The position numbers and the translations under genes are program-made. From contig NZ_AMBZ01000003.1 in assembly GCF_000293805.1 (NCBI RefSeq), positions 248,001 through 312,000 on the forward strand: a stretch of DNA of 64,000 nucleotides. The letters run 5' to 3'. Each line of letters starts with the position of its first letter. Within the stretch, counting starts at the first letter, position 1. The notes under the pieces are model-generated. The model was not told the DNA's origin. It searched no databases and saw nothing but the letters and a program-made list of their open reading frames with translations. This document shows positions 33,773-43,070 of the stretch, in pieces. Origin of the DNA: Paenibacillus alvei DSM 29 (GTDB lineage Bacteria > Bacillota > Bacilli > Paenibacillales > Paenibacillaceae).

Positions 33773-33792
33773 AACTGATTCATCAGTCAGTT
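33773..33792. promoter_or_regulatory. TetR-type operator upstream of the TetR gene
   Basis: AACTGATTCATCAGTCAGTT contains ACTGA-TTCA-TCAGT, a palindrome, and a second CAGT half-site. It lies between the divergent TetR and NUDIX genes and may control both. Confidence 0.6.
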
Positions 33793-33838
33793 TTAATTCC
33801 GATGCGATTACTATACTTTTGAATGGGCGCAGTGTCAA

Positions 33839-34279
33839 GTGTTAATTTTGATTGGAATAGTAGGATTTGAAAAATATCCTCCAAAACATATCGTATCTGC
33901 CGGCGCCATCATTTTGAATGAACAGCACGAAATTTTTCTGATTAGAGGGCCGCGTAGAGGATGGGAGATGCCGGGTGGTCAAGTGGAAGAAGGGGAATCG
34001 CTCGCTCAAGCGGCCATTCGTGAGACGAGGGAAGAAGCGGGAATCGATATTGAAATTGTTCGCTTCTGTGGGATCTATCAGAATGTATCCGCTGGAATAT
34101 GCAATACGTTATTTCTAGCCAAGCAGGTGGACGGTGAGCTGACAACGACAGAAGAGGCGCTAGAAGTGGGGTATTTTCCAATAAAAGACGCTTTGCAGAT
34201 GGTCACATGGAAGAACTTCCGCGAGCGAATTGAGAAATGCTTGGATGCTTCCCAGCAGCCGTTTTATGTCGAGTTCTAA
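33839..34279 (+). CDS. NUDIX hydrolase
   Basis: About 146 residues. The Nudix box is complete: GGQVEEGESLAQAAIRETRE followed by EAGI (GX5EX7REUXEEXGU). It starts AGAIILNEQHEIFLIRGPRR, typical of ADP-ribose or nucleotide-sugar pyrophosphatases and housecleaning enzymes. No clear ribosome binding site; the GTG at 33839 and the TTG at 33848 are both possible. It is divergent from the TetR gene and shares its control region. Substrate unknown. Confidence 0.85.
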   Translation: MLILIGIVGFEKYPPKHIVSAGAIILNEQHEIFLIRGPRRGWEMPGGQVEEGESLAQAAIRETREEAGIDIEIVRFCGIYQNVSAGICNTLFLAKQVDGELTTTEEALEVGYFPIKDALQMVTWKNFRERIEKCLDASQQPFYVEF

Positions 34280-34649
34280 TGCTGTAAATAAATCGAGGAT
34301 GTGTTGGTATATCGGCTAACGAAAATCATGGCTTTGACTCGTAAAAGGTATACCCCACATACAGCATGCCGTAAAAAAAGCATACAGGTTGCTCGGCCTT
34401 AATCGATTGGTACTATTGATGATCATACACAACTATATACGAATAAGCTTCAAATCTATCGCGCATGTACAGTTATAACATTAATCAAATGTCAACGTCA
34501 TAAGAAACAATAATGGCTAGTGATTGTAAAAATCGTACAACCTTAGCATATAGTTTAAACTTTTTAGATATGAGTTATTAGATGTATGATTAACTAGATC
34601 GATTGGAGCGAGCTATGGCCGCATCTTATGGTTCCACTGCAACGAAGAG
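34280..34649. other. Intergenic region, nothing recognised
   Basis: About 370 AT-rich bases between the NUDIX gene and the convergent terminator. No gene, repeat or regulatory motif could be supported. Confidence 0.4.
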
Positions 34650-34682
34650 AACCCCTCATTTCACTTTGCAAAATGAGGGGTT
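34650..34682. terminator. Rho-independent terminator of the M14 carboxypeptidase gene
   Basis: AACCCCTCATTT and AAATGAGGGGTT pair perfectly around a nine-base loop, 15 bases after the carboxypeptidase stop on the minus strand. Confidence 0.85.
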
Positions 34683-34697
34683 CATTTACATGTTTCA

Positions 34698-35781
34698 CTA
34701 AGGCGTTGCACCGCTAGCTGACTCGCTGAATTGAACAATGCCGGCGGACACTTCGCTAACAATTTGCTGCATCTCTGTCCACGGCGGTTGAAATTCCCTG
34801 CCCCATTCAATCGTAAAGCCGTAAATTTTCCCTTTGCTCGGATCAGTCATATGACGACTATACGCATAGTCATCAGAGGTGCCGGAAGTAGGATAAAGGT
34901 CGAACGCCTGCTGTACCTGATAATTTCGTCCTCGAACGGCTTTAATGCCTTGGTGCATCGCGTTTGCTAGCGCAAGGGTTACCGTTCGATCCTCGTTCGA
35001 AATATACTCTTTATAGGCGTTATCTCCTTTTAACCCGCGGACTGTATCAAATGCAGGGTTCATAAAGTTCATATTTTGTTGATTCGACTGGTTTTCATCA
35101 TCTCCCCAGTTCGTTAAAATTTTCTCTCCGTATGAGTGGATATCCACATACCACTTAATTTGCGGAAAGTTATCGAATATCCAAATAACATTTTGCGTCT
35201 CATGTTCGGAAGCGGGAGTGCTGCCATGATACGTCTGGTCTATGCTGCACGGGTCTGTGGACGTGCGAACTGGCGCTAAAGGGGAGAAGTGGTGAGGGAA
35301 ATTCCATAAAAAAATCGAAATTTCGATTTATATCAACTCCAACACAACTGTTATTTCCTCCACTATCAGCTGGATTCCGGTTACGTCTCCACAACGCTTC
35401 TATCGTTTGGCTGTATAAACGGCCATCTGGGTTAACATCTGGAAAAATAACAAAATCAATGGACTCGAAGAGAGATTTGATCTCAGTTGAAGTGAAGTTT
35501 TTTCCTCCATAGACTAACCCGGTACCTTGGTCATAGGCCTCCAATAAATCTGCCGCCAAAAACACACAAATTTCACAGCTTCCCCATTCGCGTGCATGAA
35601 CGCCGCCAGTTATAAAAATTGTATTTCGTTTGCTTTGAAAATGACTTGATAGGTGTAACGCGTGAGATGTACGCTGCTCTACACTTTTATGGGGAAGTGT
35701 AATTAACTTCGTGAAGTTCGGATATTTGCGGCTTAGAGCAATAATAGCCGACTCCACTTCGTTCACATTTAAGTAAGCCAC
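34698..35781 (-). CDS. M14-family zinc carboxypeptidase; one frameshift
   Basis: The GTG at 35781 lies 7 bases after AGGAGG. Catalytic motifs are complete if the frame is repaired: the zinc ligands in ITGGVHAREWGSCEI (H-x-x-E), the substrate-binding VDINRNFDF (R/N-R-N-F), the third ligand in KWYVDIHSYGEKIL, and the catalytic glutamate in YGFTIEWGREF. The break lies in an A7 run on the plus strand (35308-35314); six bases would give NRNFDFLWNFPHHFSPLAPV, which is what the family shows here. As sequenced the protein ends soon after the break. A small gene just upstream probably encodes its partner. Confidence 0.85.
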
Positions 35782-35812
35782 CTTTTTTCCTCCTGTCAAG
35801 CATAGACTTGTG

Positions 35813-36118
35813 TTATCGCTTAATCCCAGTGCCTTGAGGCGCTACATTGCCACCCTCATAACGATCGGCGTTACCGACTTCTTGCTGTCGTTGTTCTAAC
35901 ATGGATCGACTAATATGTTCAAGAATTTCATAACGGTAGCCTTGCGAACTCAAATCATTCACGTGATCATCCGGTACATAGGCCTCTATAACAAATGTTC
36001 CGTCGGGCTGTCGATTTGGCCCGCCACAGCTCATATCAATAGATGCGCTGCGTACAAGCTTATTCATCTCTTCACGAGTGTCCGTCGTTATTGCAATTTT
36101 TTTATCATAGTTCTCCAT
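35813..36118 (-). CDS. Small companion of the M14 carboxypeptidase (propeptide/inhibitor-like, tentative)
   Basis: A 101-residue protein with MENYDKKIAITTDTREEMNK, then an alpha/beta stretch GTFVIEAYVPDDHVNDLSSQ and GYRYEILEHISRSML. The short alpha-beta pattern resembles the N-terminal activation domains or small inhibitors associated with M14 carboxypeptidases. It lies 31 bases upstream of the carboxypeptidase start, in the same direction, so the two are probably co-transcribed. The role as inhibitor or chaperone is inference. Confidence 0.5.
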   Translation of the reverse strand: MENYDKKIAITTDTREEMNKLVRSASIDMSCGGPNRQPDGTFVIEAYVPDDHVNDLSSQGYRYEILEHISRSMLEQRQQEVGNADRYEGGNVAPQGTGIKR

Positions 36119-36635
36119 CCATTGCTCAGTTTGGTGTTATGCTGCTCTTCTTCATATACGTAATAGATGTACATCTTGTATGAATCCAACTTTAAGTGAC
36201 ACGATTAGTTGAAGCTTTTTCTACACTGGAACGAGCTTTAATAACAGCACTGGAAGCATTAATTCGTCCTGATCCGAACTTGTCATCATGCCAGAAAGTC
36301 AAAATGAATGGCAACAACATCGGGGATTTCTTTAATTAATACTTTTTTTCCGTGCAAAAAAATGTCGTTGCAATCATGTCAACTCCTAGGCTGATTTTCG
36401 TTTAATATTTCCATGTGTTGATGAGTTTATTCTTGTTTGCTAGGAGTGATTGTATAAGGGATACAGGCATTTGTTTGCATAAATGGTTCCCCTCAAATAT
36501 GCAGCATATAATTATACCTTTAACACAAAAGACAAGAATGGATACGAGCAGAGATATATGTGCTGCACAGCAAAGCGCCGTGAATTAATCAAGGACTAGG
36601 AAGTTAAGCTTACGGATATAAGAGAAGAGGACAAA
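36119..36635. other. Intergenic region containing the subtilase remnant
   Basis: About 500 bases. Apart from the remnant listed separately I see no gene; the upper part is AT-rich and may hold the promoter of the small gene at 36636. Confidence 0.4.
36192..36330 (-). pseudogene. Subtilase (S8) C-terminal remnant
   Basis: On the minus strand the frame reads LLPFILTFWHDDKFGSGRIN followed by ASSAVIKARSSVEKASTNRV and a TAA at 36194-36192. The GxGRINAxxAV pattern is the end of subtilisin-like proteases. A stop lies about 25 codons upstream and the catalytic triad is missing. Confidence 0.5.
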
Positions 36636-36860
36636 TTGAATAAGAAATTATTCCTCAGAACCGCTGAGGAGAAAGCGAAACGTTCAGCGGAGAGAATATA
36701 TGTTGACGAGGCAGTCTTTGATTTGGATACCAAAAAGGTGGTCGTGTCTCAGATCTGGACGCTTTATTTGAACGAGGACACTAAGAAGCGTATGTTGATT
36801 ACGCCAGATGCGACTGACCGCATCGATAATCAAGGAAAGGTACAGTGGCGTGCTTGTTGA
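36636..36860 (+). CDS. Small hypothetical protein (uncertain)
   Basis: A 74-codon frame starting at TTG after AGAGGAC, reading NKKLFLRTAEEKAKRSAERI and KVVVSQIWTLYLNEDTKKRM. The composition is polar and protein-like, but it ends abruptly in QWRAC and no family is recognised. It could be the start of a longer gene that was truncated. Confidence 0.3.
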   Translation: MNKKLFLRTAEEKAKRSAERIYVDEAVFDLDTKKVVVSQIWTLYLNEDTKKRMLITPDATDRIDNQGKVQWRAC

Positions 36861-37053
36861 ACATGCTTCTATTAATGAAACATACATGAACATTCGGAAT
36901 TGAGCAAAAACGAGAAGGACTACAGCTCTTCACGAACGGAGGGACTACGGGCGCTTTGCTGTCATTTTAACTGTCTATCGAAAAATATAGTACATTAGTA
37001 ATGTGTATATTATTGATTTATATTATTGAATCCAGGGACAGGGAGGGCGCAGG

Positions 37054-37617
37054 ATGAACGGACAGACTGGAGATCATCAGCGTAATGCTTCAAGCTTGTT
37101 CGTAATTACCGGTATTATGGCGTCAGGCAAATCCACGGTTGCGCAATTGTTGGCGGAACGCTTTGCGAGAGGCGTCCATGTTCGCGGCGACGTGTTCCGC
37201 CGCATGATCGTAAGTGGTCGCGAGGAAATGCTGCCCGATGCTGCGGAGGAAGCGATCAATCAGCTTCACCTTCGATACCGTTTAGCTGCAGGTACAGTGG
37301 ATGCCTATGTAGAAGCCGGATTTACGACGGTCGTTCAAGATGTCATTATCGGAGAAGTGTTACAGTCTTTCCTACAGTATATTCGGACACGTCCTCTCTA
37401 TCTCGTTGTACTTTGTCCTAAGCCTGAAATTGTAGCGGAACGTGAAGCGTTGCGAGAGAAGAAAGGGTATGGGCTCTGGAGTGTTCAGGATTTAGACGAA
37501 GGTCTCCGTCATGCCACGCCTCGAATCGGCATGTGGCTGGACAGCTCTGACATGACACCGGAAGAAACCGTCGGCGAAATCATGCGCAGAGCGTGGACAG
37601 AGGCAGAAATACGCTAA
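37054..37617 (+). CDS. P-loop kinase (chloramphenicol-phosphotransferase-like)
   Basis: About 187 residues, starting after AGGGAGG. Walker A is GIMASGKST near residue 25, followed by VHVRGDVFRRMIVSGREE, a lid-like region and a DSSDMTPEETVGEIM tail. The layout (small P-loop protein with GDxFR after the first strand) is that of the CPT-like/AAA_33 kinases that phosphorylate small molecules. No membrane segment. It lies 26 bases before a NUDIX gene, so the two probably form an operon. Substrate unknown. Confidence 0.8.
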   Translation: MNGQTGDHQRNASSLFVITGIMASGKSTVAQLLAERFARGVHVRGDVFRRMIVSGREEMLPDAAEEAINQLHLRYRLAAGTVDAYVEAGFTTVVQDVIIGEVLQSFLQYIRTRPLYLVVLCPKPEIVAEREALREKKGYGLWSVQDLDEGLRHATPRIGMWLDSSDMTPEETVGEIMRRAWTEAEIR

Positions 37618-37643
37618 GTTTATTTTGAATCGGAGGACAAATA

Positions 37644-38291
37644 ATGGCTGCTAAGGAATATCTCGATACATTTACAAGTGAAATGGAGCCTATCGGTGTT
37701 AGTTCACGGGACGAGGCTCATGCTAGGGGATTTTGGCATCAAACCTTCCATTGCTGGTTGTGGAAGATCGAGAATGGAAAGCTGCTTTTGTTGTTCCAAC
37801 GCAGACATCCGCAGAAGAAAGATTATGCGGGTCTACTGGATATTACGGCTGCGGGCCATCTGGAAGCCGGAGAAACTCCAATGGATGGGATTCGGGAGTT
37901 GCGTGAGGAACTGGGGATCGAGGTTGAATTTTCTCAGCTAACGTACAGTGGTGTTATACCAAGCAGTATTGAGCACGAAAATAGGATTGATAATGAATTT
38001 TGTCATGTATTTCTTCATGAATACAAAGGAGACATTACAGATTTTCGATTGCAGGAAGATGAAGTGGTATCCATTGTCATGCTGGAAGCAGCACAATTCC
38101 GCAAGCTGATTGCAGGCGAAGTACAGCAAATTACTGGCGAGGAATTTATGCCGTCGAACGGTGTGAGCGGGAGCAAGCTGGAATTAAAGATGAAGGACTT
38201 TGTCCCATCCAGAACAAGTTATTATGAATATGTACTCGATCAAATTGCAAGCTTGGCTCTTCAAGAATCTCCATGCTTCATCCGGAAATAA
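37644..38291 (+). CDS. NUDIX hydrolase (IPP-isomerase-like arrangement)
   Basis: About 215 residues after GGAGG. The Nudix box is intact: GHLEAGETPMDGIRELREEL followed by GIEV. The N-terminal DEAHARGFWHQTFHCWLWKI is typical of the subgroup annotated as IPP-isomerase-like NUDIX proteins. Function in a Paenibacillus background is unknown; hydrolysis of nucleotide or prenyl diphosphates is likely. Downstream of the P-loop kinase. Confidence 0.83.
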   Translation: MAAKEYLDTFTSEMEPIGVSSRDEAHARGFWHQTFHCWLWKIENGKLLLLFQRRHPQKKDYAGLLDITAAGHLEAGETPMDGIRELREELGIEVEFSQLTYSGVIPSSIEHENRIDNEFCHVFLHEYKGDITDFRLQEDEVVSIVMLEAAQFRKLIAGEVQQITGEEFMPSNGVSGSKLELKMKDFVPSRTSYYEYVLDQIASLALQESPCFIRK

Positions 38292-38406
38292 TCCATGGAT
38301 TAATAGCATACTGGTTTTGTATGATGAGATGAATGAGAACCTTTTTCAATAATACGAACGAATGATCATGTAGTGGACGCAGCAACCGATAAAAGGAGAG
38401 CGAGAT

Positions 38407-38730
38407 ATGTTTATCGAAACGAAAACGATCCAAGTGAAGGAAGGAACTTCACAATTGGTGGTTGATAGGTTCAGTGGCGCGGGCGTTATCGAGAAATCAG
38501 AGGGCTTTATCGATTTGAGCATTTGCGTAAAGAAAGTCAGCAGAGGTGATGAGGAAGTCGTCATTCTCATTCGCTGGGAGTCTGAAGAGGCATGGAAGAA
38601 ATGGGAGACAAGCGAAGCTCATATTGAAGGCCATAGACAGAGCCGCGGCAAGCCGAAGCCAGAGCATATATTGGGCTCTCAGCATGCGGTGTATGAAGTG
38701 AAGGCCGTCAAGACATTCGTGAAGATTTGA
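38407..38730 (+). CDS. Antibiotic-biosynthesis-monooxygenase-fold protein (HmoA/IsdG-like)
   Basis: A 107-residue protein after AAAGGAGAG. The ABM fold is visible as MFIETKTIQVKEGTSQLVVD, FSGAGVIEKSEGFIDLSICV and VVILIRWESEEAWKKWETSE, with SEAHIEGHR providing the proximal histidine region. This pattern matches the heme-degrading monooxygenases HmoA/HmoB/IsdG. It would release iron from heme, and fits a genome with a siderophore locus elsewhere in the window. Free-standing, with its own terminator. Confidence 0.75.
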   Translation: MFIETKTIQVKEGTSQLVVDRFSGAGVIEKSEGFIDLSICVKKVSRGDEEVVILIRWESEEAWKKWETSEAHIEGHRQSRGKPKPEHILGSQHAVYEVKAVKTFVKI

Positions 38731-38753
38731 TTTGATCAGAATATAGCGTAATC

Positions 38754-38789
38754 AGAAGAGGGGATCCATACGGATGCTCTCTTTTTGTT
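38754..38789 (+). terminator. Terminator of the monooxygenase gene
   Basis: An imperfect AAGAG...GATCC-ATAC-GGAT...CTCTTT hairpin followed by T5. Confidence 0.65.
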
Positions 38790-38876
38790 AATCAGACATC
38801 ATGTTTGCTAAGGGTGTCACAGCCACTTCTGTTATTCAAGTAAAAGCCAATCCGGAGCGCAAACGCAACACAAGGA

Positions 38877-38901
38877 GCCGGTCCTCTGTACGAGAACCGG
38901 C
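38877..38901. repeat. GC-rich hairpin downstream of the secreted-protein gene
   Basis: GCCGGTCCTC and GAGAACCGGC pair with one mismatch around TGTAC. It may end the minus-strand transcript of the gene at 38965, although the T tail is weak. Confidence 0.55.
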
Positions 38902-38964
38902 CCTGCATCCTTTTACGATTGCGTAGTCTATTTAGATATAGAAGTATATTGGAGACTATACGAA

Positions 38965-39387
38965 TTAATTAAGCTCGACCTTCACACTTGTTGTTGAACC
39001 GCCATATACGTATGCTTGTGTTATTCCGTCTTTTAATTTCCTATTGTAAGTATCAAATGCACCTACCCAGATTTGATGCTGATGGGGATTTAGTCCAGAA
39101 AGAGTAATATTCTTAGTAGCTACACCGTATTGTTGGTGTTCGATCACAATTTGGCCGGTTTCCATGTCTCTGACCGAAACTTTGAAATGGTCGACATTTA
39201 AGACGAAACTCCAAGAGATTTGGAGACTCCCTGTTGCAAGCGGGGCTACGCTTTGTTCGGATCCTTTCGTTGCTTGGGACTCCGTTGTATGAAATGGAAC
39301 TTGCGAATCTTTAGCCAGCGCAGAACCCGTACCTAATGTTAGCATTACCGTCGCTGAAAGCAAAAGAGTTGAATACCGCTTTAACAT
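38965..39387 (-). CDS. Secreted hypothetical protein
   Basis: About 140 residues. AGGAGG precedes the ATG at 39387, which opens a signal peptide (RYSTLLLSATVMLTLGTG, cleaved after SALA). The mature part is beta-rich: ISWSFVLNVDHFKVSVRDME, IVIEHQQYGVATKNITLSGL and VKVELN. It looks like a small fibronectin- or calx-like beta sandwich. No enzyme motif. Single gene, function unknown. Confidence 0.65.
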   Translation of the reverse strand: MLKRYSTLLLSATVMLTLGTGSALAKDSQVPFHTTESQATKGSEQSVAPLATGSLQISWSFVLNVDHFKVSVRDMETGQIVIEHQQYGVATKNITLSGLNPHQHQIWVGAFDTYNRKLKDGITQAYVYGGSTTSVKVELN

Positions 39388-39607
39388 AAAAAACCTCCTA
39401 CTTAAAAATAAAACATACGATCTTAAAATATGATAATTAACCATAATTTAGAACAAAAAACTCTGAATGATAAAAAATATTATATGTTTTCTTCATTTGA
39501 TTCTTGATCAGGTGAACACAAGTGCCCTTTAGGTTGTTTCATTTTTAAATAGAGTCTGTATAATTTTACCTAGTTATCATGTTCGATAATAGGAGGAATG
39601 CTTCTGT

Positions 39608-41407
39608 ATGCAGCGATGGGTGGGCAAATCATTGAAGCGCAAGCTATCCATTATCTTGTTAGGTGCCATACTTGTACCGCTATTGTCCCTGGGGTACGTA
39701 TTGTACAGCATTGCAGCGATGGAAGCCGAAGAGCGAACGAAGCAGTCCAGCCTTGGGCTGCTGGATCAGATCAAGACGAATCTGGAGTTCATCGTGCAGG
39801 ATGTTGAGAATATGTCCATTTTCCTCATCGGACAGGAAGACATTCAGCGTTATCTAGCTTCAACCAATCAAGGCAGTGGGCTGCAAATTAAGCTTATGGG
39901 GTTTCTATCTAACTTTGCCTTTTCGAAATCCTACATTTCCAATATCTCCATTTACCCAAACAACGGCAATCACACGCTATCCAACACGACTATCTTCAAT
40001 AATGGGCTTTTCAAAGACAGAAACAACACGATCATCCAGCAACTACATGATAAATGGTGGAGCTCGCTTTATACCAATGTGACAACGAACGGAGAAGAAA
40101 AGGTGATTTCCTTCGTTAGGCCGATAGGGAGCATGACTACTTATCAGCCTAAGGGGTTGTTGTCTATCAGCATTAGCGAGGCCGCTATCGCTGAATTTAT
40201 GATGAAGCCGGTCCTCATAAGCGGAGAAAGCTTGCTGCTTGTAGATCGTGATCAACGGATGATATCAGGAACGATGAGGGATGGATTGACGCAAGCAGTG
40301 ACCCATCTGCTGCCCGGCTTGGACGTGCCGAACATGCAGGAAGGGCAGGGATTTGTCACATATGGGGAGGGGGAAAACAAGAAGACGATTGTGTACGCAA
40401 AGGTACCTCATGTTGATTGGCTCCTGTTGGCCGTAATTCCGTATGCACAGTATCAGGCTCAGAACCAATATGTAGTTACAGTGACTGCGATTACGGTAGG
40501 TCTAGCCATGATGATCATTGCAGGAATCGTACTGTTCCTTATTATTCGAGTGACAAGACCGCTGCAGACGGTTGCTGCATCCTTGAAGGGCTTTCGTCCA
40601 GACGGAGAAGTCATCGCTCTGCCGATTACATCCTCGGATGAGATCGGCATGCTCGTGCACAGCTATAACAAGCTTGGAGAACGTGTTCATGTCCTCATGC
40701 AGGAGGTGAAACGCCAAGAATCGATGAAAAAAGAGGCGGATATGCAGGCACTGCAGGCGCAGATTAACCCGCACTTTTTATATAATACGCTTGCGTCCAT
40801 ACATTGGATGGCGCTCATGAACAAGGATGCCAAAATCGCGCAGATGGTTGGATCGTTAAGCGACTTCTTGCGCTTTAGTTTAAATAAGGGAAGCGAGTAT
40901 TGTCAGGTCAAGCAGGAAGTGCTCCATGTGCAGCATTATGCATCCATACAGCAGATTCGCTACCCGGAGAAATTCGAGATTGCTTTTCATATCAGCTCCG
41001 AGCTTGAATCCGAGCACATGCTGAAGCTGCTGCTTCAGCCGTTGATCGAAAATGCGATCATTCATGGCATCCTTGGCAAGCAATCGAAGGGCTGCATTAC
41101 CGTAAGTGCACAGCTGACCCAAATGGGCCATATGCAATTCACCATTGAAGATTCCGGACAGGGGATGTCACAGGAACAATTGCAGACGCTCCTTCAACAA
41201 ATAGAGGTACCGCTTGATCATACCATTAAGCCAGCAAGCAGCTATGGGCTGCGCAATGTGCACCAGCGGCTCCTGCTGCATTATGGAGAAGAGTCCGGGT
41301 TAGTGATACATAGTGTTGAGGGACGAGGAACAACCATATCCTTCACGATTTCGTCCATAGAAAAAGAGGAGGAGGGAGAAGGCGATGAAGCTGCTTATCG
41401 TCGATGA
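39608..41407 (+). CDS. YesM-family sensor histidine kinase
   Basis: About 599 residues after AGGAGG. An N-terminal membrane helix (about 13-37) and a long extracytoplasmic dCache-like domain lead to a second helix (284-310) and a HAMP linker. The phosphoacceptor histidine is in AQINPHFLYNTLAS (about residue 389), followed by a HATPase domain with LLQPLIENAIIHG, DSGQGMS and SYGLRNVHQRL. It overlaps the next gene by 23 bases. Together with the AraC-type response regulator it forms a YesM/YesN system that in this family senses extracellular sugars or glycans and controls nearby sugar uptake genes. Confidence 0.93.
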   Translation: MQRWVGKSLKRKLSIILLGAILVPLLSLGYVLYSIAAMEAEERTKQSSLGLLDQIKTNLEFIVQDVENMSIFLIGQEDIQRYLASTNQGSGLQIKLMGFLSNFAFSKSYISNISIYPNNGNHTLSNTTIFNNGLFKDRNNTIIQQLHDKWWSSLYTNVTTNGEEKVISFVRPIGSMTTYQPKGLLSISISEAAIAEFMMKPVLISGESLLLVDRDQRMISGTMRDGLTQAVTHLLPGLDVPNMQEGQGFVTYGEGENKKTIVYAKVPHVDWLLLAVIPYAQYQAQNQYVVTVTAITVGLAMMIIAGIVLFLIIRVTRPLQTVAASLKGFRPDGEVIALPITSSDEIGMLVHSYNKLGERVHVLMQEVKRQESMKKEADMQALQAQINPHFLYNTLASIHWMALMNKDAKIAQMVGSLSDFLRFSLNKGSEYCQVKQEVLHVQHYASIQQIRYPEKFEIAFHISSELESEHMLKLLLQPLIENAIIHGILGKQSKGCITVSAQLTQMGHMQFTIEDSGQGMSQEQLQTLLQQIEVPLDHTIKPASSYGLRNVHQRLLLHYGEESGLVIHSVEGRGTTISFTISSIEKEEEGEGDEAAYRR

Positions 41408-42902
41408 TGAAGTTATTATTCGAACAGGCATACATCAAGTGATCGACTGGCTGGCGATAGGAATTGCCCCCTTGCAGCCTGCCGCTTCGGGAGAAGAGGC
41501 ATGGCAGCGAATTCAAGAAGAACAGCCGCACATTGTAATGACAGACATTCGAATGGGAGCGATGAGCGGTTTGGAGCTGGCAGCACTCGTGAGAAACCAT
41601 TATCCATCTACAGAAGTCATTATGCTGTCCGGTTATGATGATTTTGCCTATGCACAACAGGCGATGCGGGCAGGAGCTCAGGATTACATCTTGAAGACAG
41701 GCCGTCCAGAGGAAATTATGGAGGCGGTATTGAGGGCTAAGCAGAGATTAGAAGTAAAGCGGCAGGAAGCTAGTGCAGGACGAATGAGCATGCGCATGTT
41801 GAAAACACAGCTTTTGGACAAGGTATTGACGGAGGGAATGCCGGAAGAAGAATCCGCACGTCGACAAATACTTGAATTGCTTCATCTCGAACCAATCTCC
41901 ACAGCTTATCAAGTCATCATGCTTACTGTATCTGGCTGGAAGGATGAACAGCTGCTGCAGTTCGCGGCTGCCAATTTCATTGAGGAGACGCTGCAATGCG
42001 ATACTCTGCTGCATTCGAGTCATATGGTGCTGTTGTGGCGGCTGAAGACAGCCTTTGAGTCCTCTAGACTCTTAACCGATACACTCTCTTCATGTGAGAG
42101 GCTTCTAAAATGCTCGATATTTGCAGCTTGTGGTTCCGTGGTCGCTCATTTCACAGAGACAAAGCAGTCTTACGGGGAAGCAGAGCAGGCATTTGCCTAT
42201 GCTCAGATCGCGAACTGGAAAGGAGTCATTTCATATGCGGACATCCAGCATCGAACGGGAGGAAGGATAGTATGCACACGTGAGGAAGAGGCTGAGCTAT
42301 TCAGTCTTTTAACGCAAGGAAATCGAGCGGCATTGGCGCATTGGATTCAAAGCGTGGTCACGGTTCACATGCAGGATGAACAGACGACACCTGACTCGCT
42401 GTTGGCATACACCCAGTCCATTCTTGTGTCCGCGTGCCGCTGGCTGGAGCGAATGATTCCGGAAGAAAGAGCACTTCGCGATATCCGTCATCGTCTTTTG
42501 TCCGATCAGCGTGTGGAAGAGGCGCTGTATCACGCATGTTGTGCGATTATGGAACGCTATCAGCAGTACGATGATCGGAACCGTACCAGCTCCTATATTC
42601 AGCGTGCGATGTTCTATATCAGGGAGCACTTGCATGACAGCTTGTCTTTGCAGCAAGTTGCCGCCTATGTGCATGTGAATCCGAACCATTTTAGCGAGGT
42701 ATTCAAGCGTGAAGCGGGAATGAACTATATTGACTTCGTGACTGCGGAGCGCATGAGACTAGCGAAGGAGCTGTTAACGGGTTCGGAGCGCAAAATAAGC
42801 CATGTGGCTAGTGATTGCGGGTATGAGGACGTGAAATATTTTTGCAAGCTGTTCAAAAAGCATACGGGATTATCCCCGTCTCAGTATCGGCTTCACAACT
42901 GA
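41385..42902 (+). CDS. YesN-family AraC-type response regulator
   Basis: About 505 residues. The receiver domain carries the acidic pair in LIVDDEV, phospho-acceptor Asp54 in VMTDIRMG and the lysine in YILKTGRPEE. A long linker follows. The C-terminal 100 residues are an AraC helix-turn-helix pair: HDSLSLQQVAAYVHVNPNHF and ISHVASDCGYEDVKYFCKLF. The kinase gene ends inside its first codons, so the two are translated together. It should activate the ABC importer genes that follow. Confidence 0.93.
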   Translation: MKLLIVDDEVIIRTGIHQVIDWLAIGIAPLQPAASGEEAWQRIQEEQPHIVMTDIRMGAMSGLELAALVRNHYPSTEVIMLSGYDDFAYAQQAMRAGAQDYILKTGRPEEIMEAVLRAKQRLEVKRQEASAGRMSMRMLKTQLLDKVLTEGMPEEESARRQILELLHLEPISTAYQVIMLTVSGWKDEQLLQFAAANFIEETLQCDTLLHSSHMVLLWRLKTAFESSRLLTDTLSSCERLLKCSIFAACGSVVAHFTETKQSYGEAEQAFAYAQIANWKGVISYADIQHRTGGRIVCTREEEAELFSLLTQGNRAALAHWIQSVVTVHMQDEQTTPDSLLAYTQSILVSACRWLERMIPEERALRDIRHRLLSDQRVEEALYHACCAIMERYQQYDDRNRTSSYIQRAMFYIREHLHDSLSLQQVAAYVHVNPNHFSEVFKREAGMNYIDFVTAERMRLAKELLTGSERKISHVASDCGYEDVKYFCKLFKKHTGLSPSQYRLHN

Positions 42903-43070
42903 AAAAAGTACCCCCTTTCACCGAAGATTATCTCCTTTTGCTTGAGGAGTCTTCAATTTATAGTGGTAGCAAGTGGATAAACGTTCAAAAATGTGTCGGC
43001 AAACAAGCAATGCGATGCTGGACGGAGATGCTTTTTGAACTTGTTTCTAAGTCATAAGGAGGGGCTGTGA

